Origin: an uncultured Bacteroidales bacterium
GTDB taxonomy: Bacteria; Bacteroidota; Bacteroidia; Bacteroidales; Paludibacteraceae
Length of the DNA stretch: 50,742 bases
Reading direction: 5' to 3'
Assembly: GCA_902799555.1 (NCBI GenBank)
Contig: CADCBB010000013.1
Span: 1-50,742, forward strand
Numbering within the stretch: the first letter of the stretch is position 1; the number at the start of each line of letters is the position of its first letter. The notes below the pieces were generated by a model. That model was given only the letters and a program-made list of their open reading frames with translations, was not told where the DNA came from and searched no databases. Both the position numbers and the translations under genes were made by a program. This document shows, one piece after another, positions 7,405 to 14,667 of the stretch.

Positions 7405-8728
7405 ATGGCTTCATTTATCGTAGAAGGAGGACATAAACTGCATGGTTCAATCACCCCGCAAGGTGCCAAGAACGAGGCGCTGCAAGTGCTATGTGCCGTG
7501 CTGCTCACCAAGGAAACGGTAGTCATCAACAACCTGCCGAACATCCTCGATGTCAATAACCTCATCGACCTGCTCGCGTCCATCGGTGTGCGTGTCGAGA
7601 AGCTCGCCAAAGGCACCTATGCCTTCACGGCCCGCGAACTCGACACAGCCTATCTCCGCTCTGCCGACTTCCTCAAGAAGTGTAACAAACTCCGTGGGTC
7701 GGTCACTCCGTGGGTCGGTCATGCTCATCGGCCCGCTATTGGCGCGTTTGGGTGAAGTGACCTACGCGAAGCCCGGCGGAGACAAGATCGGTCGCCGTCG
7801 TCTCGATACGCATTTCCAAGGCATGGTGAACCTTGGCGCAACCTTTCAATATGACCAAGAATTGTTAGCCTATCGTTTCAGCGGCAAGCATCTGAAGGGC
7901 TGTTACATGCTCCTGGACGAGGCCTCCGTCACCGGTACGGCGAATATCATCATGGCCTCTGTCCTTGCTGAAGGCACGACAACGATCTACAATGCCGCCT
8001 GCGAGCCTTATCTGCAGCAGCTCTGCAAACTCCTCAATAATATGGGCGCCAAGATCAGCGGCGTAGGCTCGAATCTCCTGACCATCGAAGGTGTCAAAGA
8101 GCTCCACGGTGCGCAACACACGCTCCTTCCGGATATGATTGAGGTCGGTTCGTTCATTGGTATGGCCGCTATCACCGGCTCGGAGTTACGCATCAAGAAC
8201 GTAGGCTATCGTGACCTCGGTATCATCCCTGATGCCTTCCGTCGTCTCGGAATTCGTATCGATGTGGACGGCGATGATATCATCATCCCGGCGCAGGAGC
8301 ACTACCAGATAGAGTCCTTCCTGGATGGCTCGATCCTTACGATTGCGGATGCCCCCTGGCCGGGTCTTACGCCGGACTTGCTCTCCGTCCTGTTGGTTGT
8401 AGCAACCCAAGCGAAAGGTACGGTCCTCATTCACCAGAAGATGTTCGAGTCCCGCCTCTTCTTCGTCGATAAACTGATTGATATGGGCGCACAGATCATC
8501 CTCTGCGACCCGCACCGTGCAGTAGTAGTAGGCCACGACCATCAACGCCAGCTCAAGCCTAACAACATGACCTCGCCCGATATCCGTGCCGGCATCGCCA
8601 TGCTCATTGCTGCCATGAGTGCTGAAGGCACCAGCAAGATCGACCATATCGACCAAATCGACCGCGGCTATGAAGACATCGAGCATCGCCTCAACGCCAT
8701 CGGCGCTAAAATACGAAGAGAAGAATGA
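7405..8728 (+). pseudogene. murA: murA split by a +1 frameshift (16-bp tandem duplication)
   Basis: UDP-N-acetylglucosamine 1-carboxyvinyltransferase, the first committed step of peptidoglycan synthesis. The first 100 codons (7405 to about 7705) match MurA, including Lys22-Asn23 in GAKNEAL. A perfect 16-bp direct duplication (7690-7705 and 7706-7721) then shifts the frame, and the original frame stops at 7755. The rest of MurA continues in the next frame to 8728. Removing one copy restores NKLRGSVMLIGPLLARLGE and a 435-residue protein of normal length. The residue equivalent to E. coli Cys115 is Asp (GGDKIG, codon 7781-7783), a form known from fosfomycin-insensitive MurA. The stop overlaps the dsbD start (ATGA). 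Because murA is normally essential, this may be a sequencing or assembly error, a mixed population, or a reversible slippage state. Confidence 0.92.
7690..7721 (+). repeat. Perfect 16-bp tandem duplication inside murA
   Basis: CTCCGTGGGTCGGTCA occurs twice with no spacer. Sixteen bases is not a multiple of three, so the second copy causes the murA frameshift. Each copy also contains a shorter internal repeat (GGTCGGTC), which could favour slippage. Confidence 0.97.
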
Positions 8729-10251
8729 AAAAGTTTTTTACAATATTAGTTTGTTTATTGCCGCTTTGCGTGTCGGCTCAGATTGTGCAGCCTGTGAAGG
8801 CTGCTATCGAGCCCGGCTGGCATATGAATATCATCGAGTTCGGTGAACGTGAGTTTGACGAAGAGTTTGCGGACTCGTTTGTGATTACCCTTGCCCAAAC
8901 GGACCTCACCCCGATCCGTTATAACGCCTGCGACGATAAGATGTGTACGGCGCCGGAGGTATGGGAGTATGCATCATTAAGCGCAGAAAGCGCGTCACCA
9001 TTAAGCGAAGCGTCATCATTGAGTTCGGGCACCGAACGCTCATTATTACTTATCTTCCTTTTGGGCTTCCTTGGCGGTCTCCTCGCTATCTTCACCCCTT
9101 GCGTATGGCCGATCATCCCGATGACCGTCTCGTTCTTCCTCAAGAAAGGCGGCGGACGCAAAGATGCCATCCTCTACGGCTTGAGTATTATCGTCCTCTA
9201 TGTCGGTCTCGGCCTCTTGGTCACGCTCCTCTTTGGTGCGTCTGCCCTCAATGATCTCAGTACCAACGCGGTAGTGAATATCTTCTTCTTCCTGTTGCTT
9301 GTCGTTTTTGCCTTGTCTTTCTTCGGGCTCTTTGAGATAACACTCCCGGATTCTTGGTCCACGGCCCTCGATAACAAAGCCCGCAGTACCGGCGGATTCC
9401 TGAGCATCTTGCTCATGGCCTTCACGCTGGTCATTGTATCCTTCTCCTGCACAGGTCCTATCATCGGTACGCTGCTCGTCGAAGCCGCCGGCAAATCGCT
9501 CTTAGCGCCCACCTTAGGCATGCTCGGTTTTGCGATTGCATTAGCCTTACCATTCTCGCTCTTTGCGATGTTCCCCGAATGGATGAAGCAAGCGCCGAAG
9601 TCCGGCGACTGGATGACCTCCTTCAAGGTAACCCTGGCTTTCCTTGAATTGGCCCTCTCCCTTAAGTTCCTCTCCGTCGCCGACATGGCGTACGGTTGGG
9701 GTATCCTGCCGCGTTGGCTCTTCATCGCGATATGGATAGGCTGCTTTGCAGGCATCGGCATCTATCTGATCCGCAAGAGTTGGGTAGGGAAGATCATCGC
9801 TATAATCTCCTTTGCTTTTGCGGCTTACCTCGTGCCCGGTCTATGGGGCGCGCCGGTCAAAGCCATCTCTGCCTTTGCTCCGCCCATGGAGATTCAAGGC
9901 CGTGAAGTCTTCAATGACTATGAAGAAGGTATGGCTTATGCCCGCCAGACAGGCAAACCCGTTATCATTGACTTCACCGGCTACGGCTGTGTTAACTGCC
10001 GTAAGATGGAAGCATACGTCCTCGACGACGATAGCGTCAAGACTCGTCTGCAGAACTATGTCTTCATCGAGCTGTTCGTCGATGACAAACGCGACGGAAT
10101 AGGGGATCGCAATTCCGCCATACAGCGTGAGCAATTCGGCTCCAATGCCCAACCGTTCTACGTGCAACTAGATCCCTACGGGCAACAGGTAGCAGACCCG
10201 ATGGCCTTTACGACCGATCCGATTGAATTTATTAACTGGCTAAAATATTAA
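8725..10251 (+). CDS. dsbD: DsbD-type thiol:disulfide interchange protein with shortened N-domain
   Basis: 508 residues. DsbD passes electrons from cytoplasmic thioredoxin across the inner membrane to periplasmic thiol proteins. Visible parts: a signal peptide (to about residue 19), a remnant of the N-terminal periplasmic domain with its cysteine pair in ACDDKMC, then eight or so membrane helices with the two transmembrane cysteines (TPCVWPIIPMT and SFSCTGPIIG), and a C-terminal thioredoxin-like domain with GYGCVNCRKME. The N-domain is only about 85 residues, whereas this region is normally well over 100. The linker into the first helix (8972-9050) is encoded by heptamer-like CATCATTAAGCG repeats. 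It overlaps murA by 4 bases and precedes the rlmB-type gene by 5. Confidence 0.9.
   Translation: MKKFFTILVCLLPLCVSAQIVQPVKAAIEPGWHMNIIEFGEREFDEEFADSFVITLAQTDLTPIRYNACDDKMCTAPEVWEYASLSAESASPLSEASSLSSGTERSLLLIFLLGFLGGLLAIFTPCVWPIIPMTVSFFLKKGGGRKDAILYGLSIIVLYVGLGLLVTLLFGASALNDLSTNAVVNIFFFLLLVVFALSFFGLFEITLPDSWSTALDNKARSTGGFLSILLMAFTLVIVSFSCTGPIIGTLLVEAAGKSLLAPTLGMLGFAIALALPFSLFAMFPEWMKQAPKSGDWMTSFKVTLAFLELALSLKFLSVADMAYGWGILPRWLFIAIWIGCFAGIGIYLIRKSWVGKIIAIISFAFAAYLVPGLWGAPVKAISAFAPPMEIQGREVFNDYEEGMAYARQTGKPVIIDFTGYGCVNCRKMEAYVLDDDSVKTRLQNYVFIELFVDDKRDGIGDRNSAIQREQFGSNAQPFYVQLDPYGQQVADPMAFTTDPIEFINWLKY
8972..9027 (+). repeat. Heptamer-period repeat in the dsbD linker
   Basis: Eight consecutive 7-bp units. 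CATCATT recurs exactly 42 bp (6 x 7) apart at 8972 and 9014, with ATTAAGC and GAAGCG variants between. In frame it encodes the low-complexity linker LSAESASPLSEASSLSS between the periplasmic domain and the first membrane helix of DsbD. Confidence 0.65.
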
Positions 10252-10256
10252 TTAAG

Positions 10257-11030
10257 ATGAAAGTTGAAAGGAAACAATACGAAACGCGCCGACCCAAAGA
10301 GAAAGAGATGATCTTTGGTGTGCGCGCTGTGATGGAAGCTATCGATGCCGGTAAGGTACTCGATAAAGTGTTGGTACGCCGCGATATGAGTTCTGCTATC
10401 GGCAGAGAGTTGCTGATTAAGTTAGAAGGAACCGGCACGCAGATCCAACGGGTACCCCTCGAGAAACTCAACCAATTCACGGACAAGAACCATCAAGGTG
10501 TCATTGCCTTCTTGAGCCCGATTGAGTTTACGCCCCTCGACAGCCTCGTGCAATCGCTTTACGACGAAGGCAAGACGCCGTTGCTGATGATGCTGGACGG
10601 TGTGACCGATGTGCGCAATTTCGGAGCTATCGCTCGTACGTGTGTGTGCGCAGGTGTTCACGCGCTTATTATCGGTACGCGCGGGAGTGCGGCTATCAAC
10701 GGCGATGCCGTAAAAGCCTCTGCCGGTGCGCTGCATAGTCTGCCGATCTGCAAAGTGGAGAACCTGCAGAACGCGCTGCAATACCTGCAAGAAAGTGGCC
10801 TTCGCATCGTGGCGGCAACGGAACACACCGACCGTAACTACACCGAAGTCGATATGACCGTTCCGACCTGTATCGTTATGGGGTCCGAAGAGAAAGGTAT
10901 CTACGAGGAGAACCTCAAGCTATGTACCGACCAGGTGCGTCTGCCTATGACCGGCACCATTGAATCGCTCAACGTCAGTGTGGCCGCCGGTGTATTCATC
11001 TACGAAGCTATCCGCCAAAGAGGATTATGA
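10257..11030 (+). CDS. rlmB: SpoU-family rRNA 2'-O-methyltransferase (RlmB-like)
   Basis: 257 residues. Members of this family use S-adenosylmethionine to methylate the 2'-hydroxyl of a guanosine in 23S rRNA (position 2251 in E. coli). The N-terminal part (MIFGVRAVMEAIDAG, residues about 17-31, to KNHQGVIAF) is the RNA-binding substrate domain. The C-terminal SPOUT knot shows the three motifs: DGVTDVRNFGAIARTC, IVMGSEEKGI and LPMTGTIESLNVSVAAGVF. The exact target base is assigned by family resemblance only. The gene lies 5 bp after dsbD, and its stop overlaps the next start by ATGA (11027-11030). Confidence 0.9.
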   Translation: MKVERKQYETRRPKEKEMIFGVRAVMEAIDAGKVLDKVLVRRDMSSAIGRELLIKLEGTGTQIQRVPLEKLNQFTDKNHQGVIAFLSPIEFTPLDSLVQSLYDEGKTPLLMMLDGVTDVRNFGAIARTCVCAGVHALIIGTRGSAAINGDAVKASAGALHSLPICKVENLQNALQYLQESGLRIVAATEHTDRNYTEVDMTVPTCIVMGSEEKGIYEENLKLCTDQVRLPMTGTIESLNVSVAAGVFIYEAIRQRGL

Positions 11031-11707
11031 CCGTACTCTACGAAGATAGCCATATCATTGCGGTCAATAAGACCTGCAACGAGATCGTGCAAGGAGACAA
11101 GACCGGCGATACGCCCCTTTCGGAGATCGTTAAGGACTATATCAAGGTCAAGTACAACAAGCCAGGCGCGGTCTTTCTTGGTGTACCCCATCGGCTCGAT
11201 CGACCGACGAGTGGCGTAGTGCTCTTTGCCCGTACCTCCAAAGCCCTCACGCGTCTCAACGAGATGTTCAAGAGTCACGAGCAGATCAAAAAGACCTACT
11301 GGGCGATTGTGCAAGGCTGTCCGAAAGTGCCCGAAGCAAGGTTGGAAAACTACCTTACTCGCAATGAGACGCTCAATAAGAGTTTTATCGCCAAACCTAA
11401 CGCCAAGGAAGCTAAACTGGCGATCCTGACCTATAAGACACTCGTTCGCGGCGAACACTACAGCCTCTTGGAAATCAACCTTGAGACCGGACGGCATCAC
11501 CAGATCCGTTGCCAATTAGCCGCGATCGGCTGTCCCGTCAAGGGAGACCTTAAGTACGGCGCCAAGCGCTCGAATCCCGACGGAGGCATCTCGCTTCATG
11601 CCCGCCAAATAGCATTTATTCATCCTGTAAAAAAAGAACCCATATGCATCACAGCTCCTGTACCAAACGACTCGCTCTGGCAGCAATTGGCTGCCTCTGT
11701 GCAATAA
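11027..11707 (+). CDS. RluA-family pseudouridine synthase
   Basis: 226 residues. The enzyme isomerises uridine to pseudouridine in rRNA or tRNA. The catalytic aspartate is in the HRLDRPTSGVVLFA motif near residue 57, and the family's later motifs are present: KKTYWAIV, LETGRHHQIRCQLAAIGCPVKGDLKYGA and ISLHARQIAFIHP. There is no S4 RNA-binding domain at the N-terminus, so it resembles the short single-domain members. The exact RNA target cannot be told from sequence. Its 5' end overlaps the rlmB-type gene by 4 bases, and its last 64 bases also encode, in another frame, most of the signal peptide of the next gene. Confidence 0.92.
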   Translation: MTVLYEDSHIIAVNKTCNEIVQGDKTGDTPLSEIVKDYIKVKYNKPGAVFLGVPHRLDRPTSGVVLFARTSKALTRLNEMFKSHEQIKKTYWAIVQGCPKVPEARLENYLTRNETLNKSFIAKPNAKEAKLAILTYKTLVRGEHYSLLEINLETGRHHQIRCQLAAIGCPVKGDLKYGAKRSNPDGGISLHARQIAFIHPVKKEPICITAPVPNDSLWQQLAASVQ

Positions 11708-13299
11708 CTACTTTTGCCCAACTACTCGCTTTCCCCGGCGCAGAAGGTTTTGGTAAATACACCTCCGGCGGACGCGGCGGTAAGGTCGTTTATGTCACTA
11801 CGCTGGCGGACGATGCGAACGGAGAAACCGAAGGTTCCCTCCGTTGGGCCATGAAACAGTACCCCGATGAACCCATCACTGTTTGTTTTGCGGTAACCGG
11901 AGAGATCCGGTTGGTCAAGGACTTGCGTATCAACCGCAAGAACTACACGATCGCCGGTCAGACGGCACCGGGTATAGGTATTGTTATTACGCATAATAAG
12001 GTTAATTGCGGCGGATCGGAGAACTTCATTATCCGTAATATCCGTTTTCGTATCGGAAACGAGACTGCAAGCGGAGAATTCTGCAAGGAGAACGCTTTTG
12101 GTGCGGAGAATAGTTCGAACTTTATTTTGGATCATTGTGACTTCGGGTGGTCTGCTGAAGAGAATATCAATACTTTTGACAGCCATTTCTTCACGGTTCA
12201 ATATTGTATTGTGCACGAAGGCTTGTATAACTCCGGTCACCCCAAGGGAGCACGTGGATACGGCTGTCAGTGGGGCGGTTCACCGGCCACCTATCACCAT
12301 AACCTGTTAGCCCATAATAATGGTCGTTCATGTCGTTTTAACGGTGCACGCAACAATGACCGTGTGGTATATCTGGACTACATTAACAATGTGAACTTCA
12401 ATTACTTCGGAGGAAGTAGTGGCTGTCATGGCGGCGAGAATACCTGCGACGATAATAAATACAACGGCAAGAACTCCGGCCACGAAGTGAACTTTGTCAA
12501 CAACTACTATATCAAGGGCCCGAACACCACCAATACACGCCTTTTCTTTGTGGCGGACGAGAAACGTAGCGGAGCTACCAGTCATGGTCCGAGCCAATGG
12601 TACGTCAATGGTAATGTGTATGAGGGTGAACCAGGTGCAACGACCGACAATTGGTCGGCTGTGACCATCAAGACCTATACCCAGGCCCAAGCGCGCGTAG
12701 ATACATTGATCCGCACGAAGACACCGTATTGGGACTGTAATGCGGACTCTACAGAGTTTTCCGGTTTGTATGATTTTGATGATTTAGCCTATGCTGCAGG
12801 CACCTTTGAATCCGCAGAAGAGGCGCGTCAGAGCGTCTTGGATACTGTAGGTGCTTTCCCGCGCGATCATGTGGAGAATCGTATAGTGGCGGAGACACGC
12901 GACAATACCTACACCTATACCGGTAGCAAGTCCAACAAGAAAGGTATCATCGACACGCCTTCTGACGCCGAGGGATTCTATGACTATCCTTATGTAGCGC
13001 CGCTCACGGATACCGATCTCGATGGCATGCCGGACGAGTGGGAGAGTGCCAATGGTTGTGATCCTGCCGTGCCGGACCAGAACACTTTGCACTCCAGCGG
13101 CTATACGATGCTCGAAATGTATCTGGACTATGCCATAACCCATAAAGAACCCATGGATGACGGCTACCAATTACTGGGTGTCGAAAGTCCAAAGTCAAAA
13201 GTGGAAAGCAAAAAAATACTCCGCGGCGGACAATTGTTCATCCAGCGCGGAGCAAAAACATACACCCTTCAAGGGCAAGTTATAGAGGCAGGTAAATAA
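11644..13299 (+). CDS. Secreted pectate lyase-like enzyme (PL1 type)
   Basis: 551 residues. The only in-frame start that supplies a signal peptide is the ATG at 11644, inside the preceding gene; the peptide ends near FAQ (residue 26). The mature protein begins AFPGAEGFGKYTSGGRGGKV and continues as a right-handed beta-helix with IAGQTAPGIGI, IRNIRFRIGNE, NFILDHCDFGWS and HNNGRSCRFNGAR, as in family 1 pectate lyases, which cut polygalacturonate by beta-elimination. A calcium-loop-like DTDLDGMPDEWE follows near residue 459. The last 40 residues hold a heptamer-encoded linker and a motif GGQLFIQRGAKTYTLQG shared with the S8 protease at 20852-22243, possibly a sorting tail. It converges with rsmG, overlapping it by 20 bp. 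Confidence 0.85.
   Translation: MHHSSCTKRLALAAIGCLCAITTFAQLLAFPGAEGFGKYTSGGRGGKVVYVTTLADDANGETEGSLRWAMKQYPDEPITVCFAVTGEIRLVKDLRINRKNYTIAGQTAPGIGIVITHNKVNCGGSENFIIRNIRFRIGNETASGEFCKENAFGAENSSNFILDHCDFGWSAEENINTFDSHFFTVQYCIVHEGLYNSGHPKGARGYGCQWGGSPATYHHNLLAHNNGRSCRFNGARNNDRVVYLDYINNVNFNYFGGSSGCHGGENTCDDNKYNGKNSGHEVNFVNNYYIKGPNTTNTRLFFVADEKRSGATSHGPSQWYVNGNVYEGEPGATTDNWSAVTIKTYTQAQARVDTLIRTKTPYWDCNADSTEFSGLYDFDDLAYAAGTFESAEEARQSVLDTVGAFPRDHVENRIVAETRDNTYTYTGSKSNKKGIIDTPSDAEGFYDYPYVAPLTDTDLDGMPDEWESANGCDPAVPDQNTLHSSGYTMLEMYLDYAITHKEPMDDGYQLLGVESPKSKVESKKILRGGQLFIQRGAKTYTLQGQVIEAGK
13183..13210 (+). repeat. Four 7-bp units in the pectate lyase tail
   Basis: GAAAGTC, CAAAGTC, AAAAGTG, GAAAGCA in immediate succession. 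In frame they encode ESPKSKVESK, the linker before the shared C-terminal motif. Confidence 0.7.
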
Positions 13300-13894
13300 C
13301 CTGTTTAGTGGTAAACCACTCGCCTTTAAACCATTCACTGCAGGGGGTAACCTCTGCAGTTTTAATATAGGGCGCAATCTCGTCCTTCAGGTCGCCGCCT
13401 TTGAGTACGACCAGCCCGTTCGGTACCGCATTACGGTGCTTATTGGAGATGTTCTTCTGAATCAGTTTAACCAAATCGGGTAGGGGCATTACGGCCCGGG
13501 AAACCACAAAGTCAAACTTTTGCTTCTCTTCCTCCACACGTTCCTGCTTGCATACGACATTCGTCAGCCCTAAGGCCTTGGCTACCTCACACGCTACCTT
13601 GATCTTCTTTCCGATCGAATCAATCAGCAAGAATTGGCACTCCGGAAACAGAATCGCCAGAGGTATCCCCGGGAAACCGCCGCCGGTACCGACATCCATA
13701 ATACTCGTGCCGGGTTGGAAGGGTAGGAGTTTTGCAATCGCTAACGAGTGCAGCACATGATGCTCGTACAAATTATCTATATCCTTTCGCGAGATGACAT
13801 TGATCTTGCTGTTCCAGTCGCGGTAAAGCGCGTCAAGCTGAGCAAATTGCTCAGCCTGACGTTCGCTTAATCTAAAGTAATCTTCGATGATCAT
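13280..13894 (-). CDS. rsmG: 16S rRNA (guanine527-N7)-methyltransferase
   Basis: 204 residues. RsmG (GidB) methylates N7 of G527 in 16S rRNA using S-adenosylmethionine. Characteristic segments are WNSKINVISRKDIDNLYEHHVLHSL near the N-terminus, the SAM-binding loop MDVGTGGGFPGIPLAI (about residues 66-81), LLIDSIGKKIKVA and VVSRAVMPLPDLVKL. Length is normal for the family. Its start overlaps the stop of yebC by 4 bases (13891-13894), so the two are translationally coupled. Its 3' end crosses the end of the convergent pectate lyase gene by 20 bases. Confidence 0.95.
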   Translation of the reverse strand: MIIEDYFRLSERQAEQFAQLDALYRDWNSKINVISRKDIDNLYEHHVLHSLAIAKLLPFQPGTSIMDVGTGGGFPGIPLAILFPECQFLLIDSIGKKIKVACEVAKALGLTNVVCKQERVEEEKQKFDFVVSRAVMPLPDLVKLIQKNISNKHRNAVPNGLVVLKGGDLKDEIAPYIKTAEVTPCSEWFKGEWFTTKQVIYLPL

Positions 13895-14610
13895 TCTGCC
13901 ATGTTGGTGAATACGTTCTGTACATCTTCATCCTCTTCGATCTTATCGATGAGTTTCTGTACAGACTCGCGTTGCTCCTCGGTTAACTCCTTGGTGTCGT
14001 TCGGGATACGAACAAACTCGATGGATTGAATCTCAAATCCGTTATCCTCGAGGTATTTCTGCATGTTGATGGCCTCGTTGAAGTCGGAGTAGATGACGAT
14101 GGTGTTCTCTTCCTCGTCTACGCCGAGTTCCTCTACACCGAAGTCAATGAGCTCGAGTTCGAGTTCGTCCAGATCGATACCGTCCTTCATCGTCACGGTG
14201 AAGCATGCCTTGCGGTCAAAGAGGAATTGCAAACTACCCTGCGTACCCAGCGTACCGCCGAACTTGGTGAAGTACGAACGGATATTGGCTACCGTACGCA
14301 TGTGGTTGTCCGTTGCGGTCTCCACGAAGATAGCGATACCATGTGGTCCGTATCCTTCGTAGTTGATCTCCTTATAACCCTCCGATGACTTATCGGTCGC
14401 TTTCTTAATAGCGCGGTCGATATTATCCTTCGGCATGTTCTCACGCTTACACTGTTGGATCAGGGCACGCAGACGCGGGTTGGAGTCCGGATCCGGACCG
14501 CCCTCGCGGGCTGCAATCGTGATTTCTTTACCTAACTTGGTGAATGTACGGGACATATGTCCCCATCTTTTCAGTTTTGTCGCTTTGCGATATTCAAACG
14601 CTCTTCCCAT
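13891..14610 (-). CDS. yebC: YebC/PmpR-family protein (TACO1 family)
   Basis: 239 residues with the family pattern: MGRAFEYRKATKLKRWG at the N-terminus, GPDPDSNPRLRALIQQ, NMPKDNIDRAIKKA, YEGYGPHGIAIFVE, NRT-like TDNHMRTVANIRSYFTK and GSLQFLF. Older literature calls these transcriptional regulators. More recent work on YebC-type proteins supports a ribosome-associated role in helping translation of difficult (proline-rich) stretches. Which applies here cannot be seen. The gene sits between an outer-membrane protein and rsmG; the 55-bp gap upstream is almost entirely a heptamer array. Confidence 0.93.
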   Translation of the reverse strand: MGRAFEYRKATKLKRWGHMSRTFTKLGKEITIAAREGGPDPDSNPRLRALIQQCKRENMPKDNIDRAIKKATDKSSEGYKEINYEGYGPHGIAIFVETATDNHMRTVANIRSYFTKFGGTLGTQGSLQFLFDRKACFTVTMKDGIDLDELELELIDFGVEELGVDEEENTIVIYSDFNEAINMQKYLEDNGFEIQSIEFVRIPNDTKELTEEQRESVQKLIDKIEEDEDVQNVFTNMAE

Positions 14611-14625
14611 AATATATAAATTTTA

Positions 14626-14667
14626 AAATCTTCAATATTAAATCTTAAATCTTCAATCTTCAATATC
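14626..14667. repeat. Six 7-bp units between yebC and the OmpA/TSP3 gene
   Basis: AAATCTT, CAATATT, AAATCTT, AAATCTT, CAATCTT, CAATATC follow each other without a gap. The last unit overlaps the stop codon of the OmpA/TSP3 gene (14666-14668). Confidence 0.8.

Noticed and set aside
7550-7720. First 50 or so codons of the downstream murA frame as a separate protein start
   Set aside because: This stretch (SRPSVCVSRSSPK...) is the out-of-phase reading of the true MurA N-terminal part; the real homology begins only after the duplication.
11722-12240. Antisense open frame over the pectate lyase gene
   Set aside because: No start context, no domain, and the plus strand encodes a clear secreted enzyme.
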